64,000 bases of DNA from Tannerella serpentiformis (GTDB lineage: Bacteria; Bacteroidota; Bacteroidia; Bacteroidales; Tannerellaceae), in NCBI RefSeq assembly GCF_003033925.1, contig NZ_CP028365.1:2170001-2234000 (forward strand), in the 5' to 3' direction. Position 1 is the stretch's first letter. Every line of letters starts with the position of its first letter. Both the position numbers and the translations under genes were made by a program. The notes under the pieces are model-generated. The model searched no databases and was not told the DNA's origin. It saw nothing but the letters and a program-made list of their open reading frames with translations. Positions 19,195-27,910 of the stretch are shown in pieces.

Positions 19195-19425
19195 GAGGCC
19201 CCGAGGGCTCGGAAAGTGTCAAAACACGCCGCTGAACGTTTCCGAGGGGTCGGAAAGCTCCAAAACACGCCGCTGAACGTTTCCGAGGCCTCGGAAAGTG
19301 TCAAAACGCGCCGCTGAACGTTTCCGAGGGCTCGGAAAGCTCCAAAACACGCCGCTGAACGTTTCCGAGGGCTCGGAAGGGTCAAAACGCGCCGCTGAAC
19401 GTTTCCGAGGGGGTCTGCGGGCCCC
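19195..19425. repeat. Tandem array C, 41-bp period, palindrome-centred units
   Basis: Six units have the CCGAG-start of the core at 19201, 19242, 19283, 19324, 19365 and 19405 (steps 41, 41, 41, 41, 40). The core of the third unit, TTTCCGAGGCCTCGGAAA, is a perfect 18-base palindrome. Others are imperfect around CCGAGGGCTCGG. The spacer reads like GTCAAAACACGCCGCTGAAC. The array lies between the divergent gtrA-like and pfp genes. Confidence 0.92.
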
Positions 19426-19509
19426 TGCGGGGGTAGCGAAGTCCTCCGGGTACGAGCTTTTGAAGTATCCGGCAAACTTGGCAGGTGTCCCTGACACCTC
19501 GCGGCCCTG

Positions 19510-19517
19510 TATCTTTG
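19510..19517 (+). promoter_or_regulatory. Probable -7 box of the pfp promoter
   Basis: TATCTTTG matches the Bacteroidetes -7 consensus TAnnTTTG exactly and lies 58 bases before the pfp ATG. No convincing -33 TTTG is seen at ideal spacing. Confidence 0.45.
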
Positions 19518-19575
19518 CGCCCATCCAAATCTCAGAGCGAGGTTATCATCATTCATACATTTAATAGAGAGAACT

Positions 19576-21222
19576 ATGACGAAAAGTGCATTACAAATCG
19601 CGCGGGCGGCCTATGTGCCCAAGATGCCCGTGGCGCTGCGCGGATCGGTGCGTGCCGTAGAGGGCGCAGCGACGGAAGCAGCGGGCGACAAAGAGGAAAT
19701 CAAGCGGCTCTTCCCGCACACTTACGGCATGCCGGCCGTGACCTTCGAGCGTGGCGACGCGAACGATCCGATGCCGCCCATCAACGCGGGCGTGATCCTC
19801 TCCGGCGGACAGGCTCCGGGCGGACACAACGTGATCGCCGGCCTCTTCGACGGACTCAAGGCGGCTAATCCCGAGTCACGTCTCTTCGGCTTCATCTTGG
19901 GGCCCGGCGGACTGGTGGAGCATAAATACATGGAGCTGACGGCCGACATCATCGACGAATACCGCAACACGGGCGGCTTCGACATGATCGGCTCCGGGCG
20001 CACGAAGCTCGAGCGACGCGAACAGTTCGACAAGGGGCTGGAGATCCTCAAGGAGCTGGGCATCTCGGCGCTCGTCATCATCGGCGGCGACGACTCGAAC
20101 ACGAACGCGGCCGTGCTGGCCGAATATTACCGGTCGATCGGCGCCGGCGTCAGCGTCATCGGCTGCCCCAAGACGATCGACGGCGACCTGAAGAACGACC
20201 TCATCGAAACCTCCTTCGGCTTCGACACCGCCTGCAAGGTCTACTCCGAGGTGATCGGAAACATCCAGCGCGACTGCAATTCGGCGCGTAAGTATTGGCA
20301 CTTCATCAAGCTCATGGGCCGATCGGCGTCGCACATCGCCCTGGAGTGCGCCCTGCAAACCCACCCGAACGTCTGCATCATCTCCGAAGAGGTGGAGGCC
20401 AACGACCTCTCGCTCGACGAGATCGTGAACCGTATAGCGCGCGTCGTAGCCCGCCGAGCCGCCGAGGGCAACAACTTCGGCACCGTGCTCATCCCCGAGG
20501 GGCTCATCGAGTTCATCCCCGCCATGAAGCGCCTCATCGCCGAGCTGAACGACTTCCTGGCCCGCAATAAGGCAGAGTTCAAGATGATCAAGAAGAGCGT
20601 GCGCCACAGCTACCTCATCTCCAAACTCTCGAAAGAGAACGCAGCGCTCTACGCCAGCCTGCCCGAGGGCGTGGCCCGTCAGCTGGCCCTCGACCGCGAT
20701 CCGCACGGCAATGTTCAGGTCTCACTCATCGAGACCGAGAAGCTGCTGGCCGAGATGGTCGACAATCGCCTCTCGGAGTGGAAAGAGGAAGGTCGCTACC
20801 GGGGCAAGTTCGCCACGCAGATGCACTTCTTCGGTTACGAGGGCCGCTGCGCCGCGCCGTCGAACTACGACGCCGACTATTGCTACTCGCTCGGTTACGC
20901 CGCCTCGTGCCTCATCCGCGCCGGCAAGACGGGCTACATGGCCTCCGTGCGCAACACCACCGCGCCGGCCGCGGAGTGGACCGCTGGCGGCATCCCCATC
21001 ACAATGATGATGAACATGGAGCAGCGCGACGGCGTCATGAAGCCCGTCATCCGCAAGGCGCTCGTCCAGCTCGACGGCGCCCCCTTCCGTGCCTATGCCG
21101 CCATGCGCGACGAGTGGGCCATGACCACCGATTACGTCTACCCCGGCCCCATCCAGTACTTCGGCCCCTCCGAGGTCTGCGACGCCCCCACCAAAACGTT
21201 GCAACTGGAGCAAGGAAAGTAG
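19576..21222 (+). CDS. pfp: Diphosphate--fructose-6-phosphate 1-phosphotransferase
   Basis: This enzyme phosphorylates fructose 6-phosphate with pyrophosphate instead of ATP, reversibly, in glycolysis. Its 548 residues match the long (plant/Bacteroidetes-like) form. Motifs include GGQAPGGHN near residue 77, GGDDSNTNA near 171 (the GGDD type that favours PPi over ATP) and [11 protein letters not shown] near 200. [11 protein letters not shown] and PEGLIEF come further on. The 41-bp array C lies upstream. Confidence 0.95.
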   Translation: MTKSALQIARAAYVPKMPVALRGSVRAVEGAATEAAGDKEEIKRLFPHTYGMPAVTFERGDANDPMPPINAGVILSGGQAPGGHNVIAGLFDGLKAANPESRLFGFILGPGGLVEHKYMELTADIIDEYRNTGGFDMIGSGRTKLERREQFDKGLEILKELGISALVIIGGDDSNTNAAVLAEYYRSIGAGVSVIGCPKTIDGDLKNDLIETSFGFDTACKVYSEVIGNIQRDCNSARKYWHFIKLMGRSASHIALECALQTHPNVCIISEEVEANDLSLDEIVNRIARVVARRAAEGNNFGTVLIPEGLIEFIPAMKRLIAELNDFLARNKAEFKMIKKSVRHSYLISKLSKENAALYASLPEGVARQLALDRDPHGNVQVSLIETEKLLAEMVDNRLSEWKEEGRYRGKFATQMHFFGYEGRCAAPSNYDADYCYSLGYAASCLIRAGKTGYMASVRNTTAPAAEWTAGGIPITMMMNMEQRDGVMKPVIRKALVQLDGAPFRAYAAMRDEWAMTTDYVYPGPIQYFGPSEVCDAPTKTLQLEQGK

Positions 21223-21460
21223 GGGCGTATCGCATACGCCCATGGTAGTAGGGGCGACCTTTCAGGCCGCCCTTACATGTATCGCGGTAGGGGCGTATTG
21301 CATACGCCCCCCACAAATGCCCCGTCAGGGGCAAGCGTATGTCCCCCTATGTTCAAACGCCATTGCATCACCATTCAAACGTCATTTAAACGCCAATCAA
21401 ATTCGCCCCCGATGGGGCCGTTGGGGGGGCGTATGCAATACGCCCCTACCATTAACTACC
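21223..21460. repeat. Dispersed GGGGCGTAT..ATACGCCCC palindromes
   Basis: Three copies of a short palindrome lie between pfp and the riboflavin synthase gene: 21222-21242 (GGCGTAT-CGC-ATACGCC), 21289-21310, and an inverted-orientation copy at 21424-21450. A related sequence lies near 10451-10477. Each could form a hairpin. They look like short interspersed repeats rather than gene-specific signals. Confidence 0.6.
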
Positions 21461-21480
21461 CCCTACCCCCTTACCTACTT

Positions 21481-22083
21481 ATGTTTTCAGGAATCGTAGA
21501 AGAAGCCGCAACCATCGTTGCGCTGGAACAAGACAAGGGCAACCTGCACCTGACGCTGCGTTGCTCCTTCGTGAATGAATTGAAGATCGATCAGAGCGTC
21601 GCCCACAATGGCGTCTGCCTGACCGTCGTCCGTCGGACGGACGACACCTACACCGTCACCGCCGTGCGCGAGACACTGGAGCGCTCCAACCTCGGACACT
21701 TGCATGTCGGCGACCGCGTGAACGTGGAGCGCAGTATGCTGATGAATGGCCGCTTGGACGGCCACATCGTGCAGGGTCACGTCGACCAGACGGCCGTCTG
21801 CACCGACGTGCGCGAGGCTGACGGCAGTTGGTATTACACCTTCAGCTACACCGCCGACCCGGAGATGGCTCGGCAGGGATACATGACCGTCGAGAAAGGC
21901 TCCGTCACGGTCAACGGTGTCAGCCTCACCGTCTGCAACTCCCGCGCGGACAGCTTCGAGGTGGCCATCATCCCTTATACGCACGACCTCACGAACTTCA
22001 ACGCCATCGTCAAAGGCACGGTGGTGAACCTCGAGTTCGACATCATCGGCAAATACATCAGCCGACTGATGACGTTCAAGTAA
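21481..22083 (+). CDS. ribE: Riboflavin synthase alpha subunit
   Basis: It dismutates two 6,7-dimethyl-8-ribityllumazine molecules to riboflavin. The 200-residue protein shows the internal duplication of lumazine-binding domains: MFSGIVEE with NGVCLTVV in the first half and NGVSLTVCN in the second. The start is the ATG at 21481, fixed by the invariant MFSGIVEE N-terminus; the frame is open further upstream through repeat sequence. A strong terminator follows. Confidence 0.95.
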   Translation: MFSGIVEEAATIVALEQDKGNLHLTLRCSFVNELKIDQSVAHNGVCLTVVRRTDDTYTVTAVRETLERSNLGHLHVGDRVNVERSMLMNGRLDGHIVQGHVDQTAVCTDVREADGSWYYTFSYTADPEMARQGYMTVEKGSVTVNGVSLTVCNSRADSFEVAIIPYTHDLTNFNAIVKGTVVNLEFDIIGKYISRLMTFK

Positions 22084-22104
22084 GTTGCCGAAGGCGCGAC
22101 AATG

Positions 22105-22143
22105 AAAATGGCCGGGTACATCGTCATGTATCCGGCCATTTTT
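22105..22143 (+). terminator. Intrinsic terminator after riboflavin synthase
   Basis: AAAATGGCCGGGTACAT pairs with ATGTATCCGGCCATTTT around a CGTC loop and is followed by T residues. It belongs to the same GCCGGGTAC stem-loop family as 17640-17700. Confidence 0.85.
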
Positions 22144-22274
22144 CGTTAGGGAGGGGGGGGATTTCTCGGCGTCCGTCCGAGTTCACATCCTCCTTTTCTT
22201 CCCTTGATGGAAGAAAAGGAGGCAAAAGAAGATCAAGCCCCCTGCCGGGGGCGGGGAAGTCGGGCCGGGGACAT

Positions 22275-22790
22275 CTGACCTGAGGCTCAGACAGCACTTT
22301 ACATGCTTGCAAAGTCTGATCTGAGGCTCAGATTGCATTTTACACGCTTGTAAAGTCTGATCTGAGGCTCAGATTGCATTTTACACGCTTGCAAAGTCCG
22401 ATCTGAGGCTCAGATTGCATTTTACACGCTTGCAAAGTCCGATCTGAGGCTCAGATTGCGTTTTACACGCTTGCAAAGTCTGATCTGAGGCTCAGATTGC
22501 GTTTTACACGCTTGTAAAGTCTGATCTGAGGCTCAGATTGCGTTTTACACGCTTGTAAAGTCTGATCTGAGGCTCAGATTGCGTTATACACGCTTGCAAA
22601 GTCTGACCTGAGGCTCAGATTGCGTTTTACACGCTTGCAAAGTCTGACCTGAGGCTCAGATTGCGTTTTACACGCTTGCAAAGTCCGATCTGAGGCTCAG
22701 ATTGCGTTTTACACGCTTGCAAAGTCCGATCTGAGGCTCAGATTGCGTTTTACACGCTTGCAAAGTCTGACCTGAGGCTCAGAAGGTGAT
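22275..22790. repeat. Tandem array D, thirteen cores at exact 41-bp spacing
   Basis: The GGCTCAG core recurs at 22284, 22325, 22366, 22407, 22448, 22489, 22530, 22571, 22612, 22653, 22694, 22735 and 22776, every step 41 bases with no indel. Each core is the inverted repeat ATCTGAG-G-CTCAGAT or a one-base variant. The rest of the unit (TTGCGTTTTACACGCTTG, then CAAAG) varies at only a few positions. The array lies between the convergent riboflavin synthase and FAD oxidoreductase genes. Confidence 0.97.
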
Positions 22791-22804
22791 CCGCAGGCCG
22801 TTGT

Positions 22805-24379
22805 TTACCTCCCGTAGGCGGCGGCCAACTGCTCGGCGCAGCGTTCGCCGTCGATGGCGGCCGAGACGATGCCACCGGCGTAGCCCGCGCCCTCGCCGCA
22901 GGGGTAGAGCCCGCGGAGTGTCACGTGGCGAAGCGCCTCACGGTCGCGGAGGATGCGCACGGGCGACGAGGTGCGCGTCTCCACGCCGATCATCACCGCC
23001 TCGTTCGTCAGGAAACCTCGCGACACGCGGTCGGCCGAGCGGAAGCCCTCACGCAGTCGGCTCGTGATAAAGTCGGGCATCCAAAAGTGGAGTGGCGAGG
23101 CCAGCAGACCGGGGCTGAATGATGATGCAGGTAGGGCGGACGAGTTGCGACGCGCCACAAAGTCGGCCATGCGTTGTGCCGGCGCCTTGACGCCCTGCCC
23201 GGCGTTGATGCGGCAGAGCCGCTCGAGCCGCTCCTGAAAGTCCATCATGGCCAGCACCTCGGGCACAGGCTCGCCGCCTGTGGTCGGCAGGCTGAGCGAC
23301 GCAAGATCTTCCGGCCGCAGCTCGACGACCCACCCAGCGTTGGCCCACCTCGACCCGCGATTGGCGGGCGACATGCCATTGACGACACATTCGTCCGGCG
23401 CCGTCGAAGCAGGAATCACGAAGCCGCCGGGGCACATGCAGAAGGAGTAGACGCCGCGCCCCTCGGCCTGCGAGACGAAGGTGTATTCGGCCGCCGGCAG
23501 GTGCGGGCCGCGCCCCTCGCGGCGGTGGTAGCGGATGCGATCGATGAGCGGTTGCGGATGCTCCAGACGTACGCCGACGGCGATGCCCTTAGCCTCGAGC
23601 GTCACGCCGTGGTCGGTGAGCATGCGGTAGACGTCGCGCGCCGAGTGGCCGGTGGCCAGGATCACAGGGCCGCGGAACTCTTGCCCCGTGCGGGTGGTGA
23701 TACCCGTCACCTCGTCGTCGTGGATGAGCAGCCCGTTCATACAGGTGCCGAAGTGCACCTCGCCGCCGCAGCCCGTGATGTGGCGGCGCATGCGTTCGAT
23801 CACGCCGGGCAACTTGTCTGTGCCGATGTGCGGGTGGGCGTCGTAGAGGATAGCGGGGTTGGCGCCGTGCTGGCAGAAGCGGATGAGGATACGCTCCACC
23901 GAGCCGCGTTTCTTACTGCGGGTGTAGAGTTTGCCGTCGGAGAAGGCGCCCGCGCCACCCTCGCCGAAGCAGTAGTTCGACTCCGGGTCGATCGTGCCGC
24001 GGCGGACGATGTCGGCGATGTCGCGTTTGCGTTCGTTCACCTCGCGGCCACGCTCCACGACGATGGGGCGCATGCCCAGCTCGATGAGTCGGAGGGCGGC
24101 GAAGAGTCCGCCCGGTCCGGCGCCGACCACGATGGCGGCGGGTCGGCCGGAGACGTCACGCAGTTCGACCTCGGGGAAGAGCGGTTCGGTCGGCTCCTCG
24201 TCGAAGAAGGCGCGGAGGGTGATATTGACGTAGACCGTGCGCTGTCGGGCGTCGATCGATCGTTTAAGGATGCGCAGGGCGCGCGGCGCGTCGCCCGTCT
24301 CGCGCGCTACGACGGCGCGCAGTGTGTCGTCATTGGCCGCCTCTTCGGGCAGCAGTCGGAGCTGGAGGTCTTTGGTCAT
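22805..24379 (-). CDS. FAD-dependent oxidoreductase (COG2509-like)
   Basis: A 524-residue flavoprotein with an N-terminal extension and a dinucleotide-binding motif VGAGPGGLFAALRL near residue 86. A second conserved block ILATGHSARDVY lies near 242, and a C-terminal GEGAGYAGGI segment closes the FAD site. The family is annotated as uncharacterised FAD-dependent dehydrogenases. Its ATG overlaps the stop of the GNAT gene by 4 bases, so the two are probably translated together. Substrate unknown. Confidence 0.85.
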   Translation of the reverse strand: MTKDLQLRLLPEEAANDDTLRAVVARETGDAPRALRILKRSIDARQRTVYVNITLRAFFDEEPTEPLFPEVELRDVSGRPAAIVVGAGPGGLFAALRLIELGMRPIVVERGREVNERKRDIADIVRRGTIDPESNYCFGEGGAGAFSDGKLYTRSKKRGSVERILIRFCQHGANPAILYDAHPHIGTDKLPGVIERMRRHITGCGGEVHFGTCMNGLLIHDDEVTGITTRTGQEFRGPVILATGHSARDVYRMLTDHGVTLEAKGIAVGVRLEHPQPLIDRIRYHRREGRGPHLPAAEYTFVSQAEGRGVYSFCMCPGGFVIPASTAPDECVVNGMSPANRGSRWANAGWVVELRPEDLASLSLPTTGGEPVPEVLAMMDFQERLERLCRINAGQGVKAPAQRMADFVARRNSSALPASSFSPGLLASPLHFWMPDFITSRLREGFRSADRVSRGFLTNEAVMIGVETRTSSPVRILRDREALRHVTLRGLYPCGEGAGYAGGIVSAAIDGERCAEQLAAAYGR

Positions 24380-24870
24380 GGGGTGGGTTTATGCTTAATC
24401 ATCGTGTATTTCTTCTCTGGCGACTCGATAGTTCGGAGGACTACAAATCCGACCCGCTCGTAGAGCTTTCGAGCCGCGAGGTTATAGTCGAACACGTTAA
24501 GGGTGATGGATCGAATGGCGTCGTCGCGGAAGAGGATGTCCATAAAGATGAGCAGGGCAGCGCGTCCGATCCCTCGCCCGGTCAGTGCGGGATCTAAGAC
24601 GAAGTGCCCGATGTGCACGTTGTCTTGCTCCCTTCTGATCTCTTGAATGATGCCGACGAATCGCCCCTGTCGGAAGATGGTGTAGAGGTCGCTCCAGTCG
24701 TCGACCTGCTCAGGCGTCAACGGAAAGTGCGGCGTCGGCCCGGCCCATTGGCGTAAGAAGTTCGCCCCCTTGCGGTTCGTCCATCCGATGAGCGTTGCTC
24801 GGTCCCGGTCGCTCAGCCCGGGCTGGATGGTGATGTGGTGCATGGATGGATTATCTGTCTGTTTGGTCAT
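24376..24870 (-). CDS. GNAT-family N-acetyltransferase
   Basis: About 164 residues with the acetyl-CoA-binding motif A (DPALTGRGIGRAALLIFMD) and a C-terminal NLAARKLYERVGF segment typical of GNAT enzymes. I chose the ATG at 24870 (MTKQTDNPS) because it overlaps the HepT stop by 4 bases; the frame extends upstream into HepT without family similarity. It is translationally coupled on both sides. The acceptor cannot be told from sequence. Confidence 0.82.
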   Translation of the reverse strand: MTKQTDNPSMHHITIQPGLSDRDRATLIGWTNRKGANFLRQWAGPTPHFPLTPEQVDDWSDLYTIFRQGRFVGIIQEIRREQDNVHIGHFVLDPALTGRGIGRAALLIFMDILFRDDAIRSITLNVFDYNLAARKLYERVGFVVLRTIESPEKKYTMIKHKPTP

Positions 24871-25223
24871 GAGGTTTTGAATTCGCTTTCTAATATCAAT
24901 TGAATACTTGCCTTTAGCGGCAGAAGGTCGGTTTCTATGGTTGCCCAGACGATTTCGTCCCTTATCTGATAATAACCATGCACCAGTATGTGTCTCATCC
25001 CTATGACTGCATTCCATTCGATCTCTGGGTGTGCTTCTTTGAACGCTTTTGTCAGCAGATAGGCGGCTTCACCGACAATCTCCAGATTCTTAATCACCGC
25101 AAACCGCAAGATCTTATTTTGCTGATAGCTCTCGAAGGTGTCCCTACTCGTAAACTCGAAGATGTTGTCTATTGCTTCGATCATATGGCGCAAACGCGCC
25201 TCGTCTCTAATCTTTTCTCTCAT
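24867..25223 (-). CDS. HepT-like ribonuclease toxin (DUF86)
   Basis: A 118-residue HEPN-domain protein. The RX4HXY motif of HepT RNases is present as RHILVHGY near residues 77-84. In the known type VII pairs, HepT is an RNA-cleaving toxin silenced when MntA adds AMP groups to the tyrosine of this motif. Its start overlaps the upstream MntA-like gene by 17 bases. The pair is followed directly by a GNAT gene. Confidence 0.88.
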   Translation of the reverse strand: MREKIRDEARLRHMIEAIDNIFEFTSRDTFESYQQNKILRFAVIKNLEIVGEAAYLLTKAFKEAHPEIEWNAVIGMRHILVHGYYQIRDEIVWATIETDLLPLKASIQLILESEFKTS

Positions 25224-25515
25224 ATATCAACACTTTATCCGCCTCGGCGCTTGCGCGGGCGAAGTCTTTTAATCGGCCGTCCTCCACGAGATCCACACGC
25301 TTGTTCAACAGCTGCTCCATCTTGTGTTGCATGGACGCATATGAGAAGAGCGTTACCCGGGCATTACCCTGAAAACGTACCAGCACGTCTACGTCGCTTT
25401 CGGGAGTAGCCTCGCCGCGTGCACAGGAGCCGAACAGCCATGCTTTATCCACCGTCGGCTGTGTGCGGAAGAATGCAGACAGTTTGTCTGCCATCGCTTG
25501 ATCTACTGTGTTCAT
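25207..25515 (-). CDS. MntA-like nucleotidyltransferase antitoxin
   Basis: A minimal nucleotidyltransferase of 102 residues with the catalytic GSX10DXD motif (GSCARGEATPESDVDV, residues about 30-45). In HepT/MntA modules this enzyme transfers AMP to the toxin's active site. It is the first gene of the module and overlaps hepT. radA ends upstream and both run on the same strand. Confidence 0.88.
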   Translation of the reverse strand: MNTVDQAMADKLSAFFRTQPTVDKAWLFGSCARGEATPESDVDVLVRFQGNARVTLFSYASMQHKMEQLLNKRVDLVEDGRLKDFARASAEADKVLIYERKD

Positions 25516-25527
25516 ATCCTTTATGCT

Positions 25528-26901
25528 TTACCCAAACAACAATCGGAAGGCTTCCTCCACCTTGCGCACTTGGTGGAGCTCGATGAGGTCGGAGACGGAC
25601 TCGAGACCCTTCATCTGCGGCACGATGATGCGACGGAAGCCGAGCTTGGCTGCCTCGCGGATGCGTTGCTCGATGCGGTGCACGGGCCGGATCTCGCCCG
25701 AGAGACCGACCTCGCCGGCGAGGCATGTGCCGCGGTCGATGGAGAGGTCGATGCTGGAGGAGAGCACGGCGCTGATGACGGGCAGATCGATGGCCGGGTC
25801 ACTGACGCGCAGTCCGCCGGCGATGTTGAGGAAGACGTCCTTCTGGATCAGCTTGAACCCGGCGCGCTTCTCGAGTACGGCCAGGAGCATGTTCATGCGT
25901 CGCAGATCGAAGCCCGTGGCACTGCGTTGCGGCGTGGCATAGACGGCGCTGCTGACGAGCGACTGGGTCTCGATGAGGAACGGCCGCGCACCTTCGACGG
26001 CCGCGGCGATGGCCACGCCGCTCAGCCCTTCGTGGTTCTGCGTCAAGAGCAGCTCCGAGGGGTTGTCGACCTCGCGGAGGCCGCCCTGGCGCATTTCGTA
26101 GATGCCCAACTCGGCGGTACTGCCGAAGCGGTTCTTGATGCTGCGCAGGATGCGGTACATATACTGCCTGTCGCCCTCGAATTGCAGCACTGTGTCCACG
26201 ATGTGCTCCAAAACCTTCGGCCCGGCCAGGCTCCCTTCCTTATTAATATGCCCGATCATGAGGACCGGCGTGCCCGTCTCTTTGGCGAACTTGAGGATGG
26301 CCGCGCTGCACTCCCTGACCTGCGTGACGCTGCCCGGCGACGACTCGGCCGCCTCGGTGTACATCGTTTGGATCGAGTCGATGATCATCAGGTCAGGCCT
26401 GAGTCGGTCGGCATGGGCGAGGATCTGCTCGAGGTGCGTCTCGCAATAGACGTGGCAGTGCGCCATGCCTTCGGCGCCGTCGGAGGAGAGGCGGTCGGCG
26501 CGCATCTTGAGCTGGCGGGCGCTCTCCTCGCCGGAGACGTAGAGCGTGTGGAGGTCGGTGAGGCGGAGGACGGTCTGGAGGACGAGCGTCGACTTGCCGA
26601 TGCCGGGTTCGCCGCCCACGAGGACGAGCGATCCGCGGACGAGTCCGCCGCCCAAGACGCGGTTCAGCTCCGCGTCGTGCATATCGATGCGCACCTCCTC
26701 CTCGGCGGTGATGTCGCGCAGGAGTTGCGGTCGGGGGTCGGAGCGACTGATGGCAGCCGCGGCGCGTCGGGCGGCCGGCTCGGTGCGGACGATCTCCTCC
26801 ACATACGTATTCCATGCGCCGCACGCGGGGCATTTGCCCACCCATTTGGGTGAATCCGCCCCACACTGAGAGCAGACGTAGACTGATTTTGTTTTGGCCA
26901 T
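25528..26901 (-). CDS. radA: DNA repair protein RadA
   Basis: RadA is a RecA-like branch-migration ATPase used in recombinational repair. Visible features: a four-cysteine zinc finger at residues C10, C13, C24 and C27; Walker A GGEPGIGKST near 96-105; the RadA-specific KNRFG motif near 255; and a C-terminal Lon-like domain. Its 457 residues are normal for the family. Confidence 0.97.
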   Translation of the reverse strand: MAKTKSVYVCSQCGADSPKWVGKCPACGAWNTYVEEIVRTEPAARRAAAAISRSDPRPQLLRDITAEEEVRIDMHDAELNRVLGGGLVRGSLVLVGGEPGIGKSTLVLQTVLRLTDLHTLYVSGEESARQLKMRADRLSSDGAEGMAHCHVYCETHLEQILAHADRLRPDLMIIDSIQTMYTEAAESSPGSVTQVRECSAAILKFAKETGTPVLMIGHINKEGSLAGPKVLEHIVDTVLQFEGDRQYMYRILRSIKNRFGSTAELGIYEMRQGGLREVDNPSELLLTQNHEGLSGVAIAAAVEGARPFLIETQSLVSSAVYATPQRSATGFDLRRMNMLLAVLEKRAGFKLIQKDVFLNIAGGLRVSDPAIDLPVISAVLSSSIDLSIDRGTCLAGEVGLSGEIRPVHRIEQRIREAAKLGFRRIIVPQMKGLESVSDLIELHQVRKVEEAFRLLFG

Positions 26902-26922
26902 TGTTTCTGTTTGAATGTCGGG

Positions 26923-27207
26923 TTATCGGGCGGTGAGCGGGTAGGCGTCCGGGTTTTCGAGGATGGATAGGCTGAGGTCGACGTCCAAGGCTTCCCATCG
27001 AATGCGACTCCTGCCGCGCATTTCAACGTCGAACACGTCGCTGACCCGTGCCTGTTCGAACCACGGGAACCGGCTGTAAGGCAGCGCGTATTCTTTTCCC
27101 CGCACCATTAGGATCAGGCCCTTGCGCGAGATGCCAGTCACTTCGACGGTGGGCTTATTCTGCGTCTCCAAAATGCTTGCTCCATCGTTCATGGATTTCT
27201 CTTTCAT
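26923..27207 (-). CDS. DUF2442-domain protein
   Basis: A 94-residue protein with the DUF2442 pattern (VEVTGISRKGLILMV...LPYSRFPWF). Its start (ATG at 27207, or 27192) lies inside the end of the DUF4160 gene. DUF4160/DUF2442 neighbours recur in many genomes and are suspected to be toxin-antitoxin-like, but no activity is established to my knowledge. Confidence 0.75.
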   Translation of the reverse strand: MKEKSMNDGASILETQNKPTVEVTGISRKGLILMVRGKEYALPYSRFPWFEQARVSDVFDVEMRGRSRIRWEALDVDLSLSILENPDAYPLTAR

Positions 27208-27400
27208 ATCTCTCTATTATTTGAAGAATAAACTTGATCTCTCTTGAACTGAATCCGTAGTTGTAAGCCACTTCAATCATTGGTTCCAACCAAACTTTCG
27301 CTTCATGATCTCCTTTTTCCACATGAATATGCTTTCTGTTTTCCTCTTTAGAGTAGAAGAAGAAATCATATCCATGAATCAATAATACTCTTGGACTCAT
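27155..27400 (-). CDS. DUF4160-domain protein
   Basis: An 81-residue protein starting MSPRVLLIHGYDFFFYS with the DUF4160 motif NRKHIHVEKGDHEAKVWLEP. I chose the ATG at 27400; the frame is open to 27502, but the extra residues lack family similarity. It overlaps the DUF2442 gene downstream. It is the last chromosomal gene before the mobile island. Confidence 0.78.
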   Translation of the reverse strand: MSPRVLLIHGYDFFFYSKEENRKHIHVEKGDHEAKVWLEPMIEVAYNYGFSSREIKFILQIIERYEREIHERWSKHFGDAE

Positions 27401-27504
27401 GGGTGCAAAAGTACGCGAATCCCGAGGGTGCCTCTTTGTGGCCAGAGAAGGGCCGGGGGTAGTCGGATAGATTCGTAAGCTCATGCACCAGGTAAAAAGC
27501 AAAT

Positions 27505-27625
27505 TGTGTGATCAAAGTTTGTTCGCGCGTCATCAAAATTTGATCACGTAAGAGGTAAAAAAGCTCATGCGTGAACAAAATTTGATCACGCATCAGCTTG
27601 TTGTTGCTCGCGTGTCATCAACTAT
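27505..27625. repeat. Short degenerate array H with ATCAAAATTTGAT centres
   Basis: Inverted repeats of the ATCAAA-A-TTTGAT type are centred near 27538 and 27580 (42 bases apart), with an imperfect copy near 27517. A related TGTCATCAAC lies about 85 bases (two periods) after the first GCGTCATCAA. The array overlaps the left candidate att site of the island. Confidence 0.5.
27527..27546 (+). other. Candidate left attachment core (attL)
   Basis: GCGTCATCAAAATTTGATCA here is repeated exactly at 45912-45931, in the same orientation, and the pair brackets the integrase-to-relaxase module (about 18.4 kb). The sequence is also part of array H, so chance retention of a repeat unit is the alternative. 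Confidence 0.45.
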
Positions 27626-27751
27626 TCCCCTTAAAAGCAGAAGAGCCGATGTCGAAGCAAGTGGACTGATTGTTAGGCGGAAAAGGGGCGATACGCTTTC
27701 GATTGCGTCGAGCGTAAAAGGCAGAAAAGTGCGGTCTTAAGCAGAAGTTCA

Positions 27752-27887
27752 GTTACCAAATTATTACCCAGTCTGGTGGTAGGTAACGACGGTGCAGTGA
27801 TAGGTAACTGAGCCTTTCTCGCACACGGCTCTTTTGCATTGATATACAGGAGTCTGCACAGGTAACAGGCGCTTTGAACCGGGTAAT
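27752..27887. promoter_or_regulatory. Cluster of GGTAAC/GTTACC hexamers, possible integrase arm sites
   Basis: GTTACC is at 27752. GGTAAC is at 27782, 27803 and 27861. Near-matches are at 27764 (TTACCC) and 27882 (GGTAAT). Three copies are preceded by TA or CA. Repeats like these next to tyrosine integrase genes often bind the arm-type domain or excisionase; that role is inferred. Confidence 0.4.
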
Positions 27888-27910
27888 TTTGCCCACAGTT
27901 TTCAAAGCGT

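Noticed and set aside
22275-22790. CRISPR array
   Set aside because: The whole 41-bp unit is repeated with few changes; there are no unique spacers, and no cas genes are in the window. The same holds for the other arrays.
25498-26853. 451-codon plus-strand ORF
   Set aside because: Antisense shadow of radA, which has unmistakable motifs.
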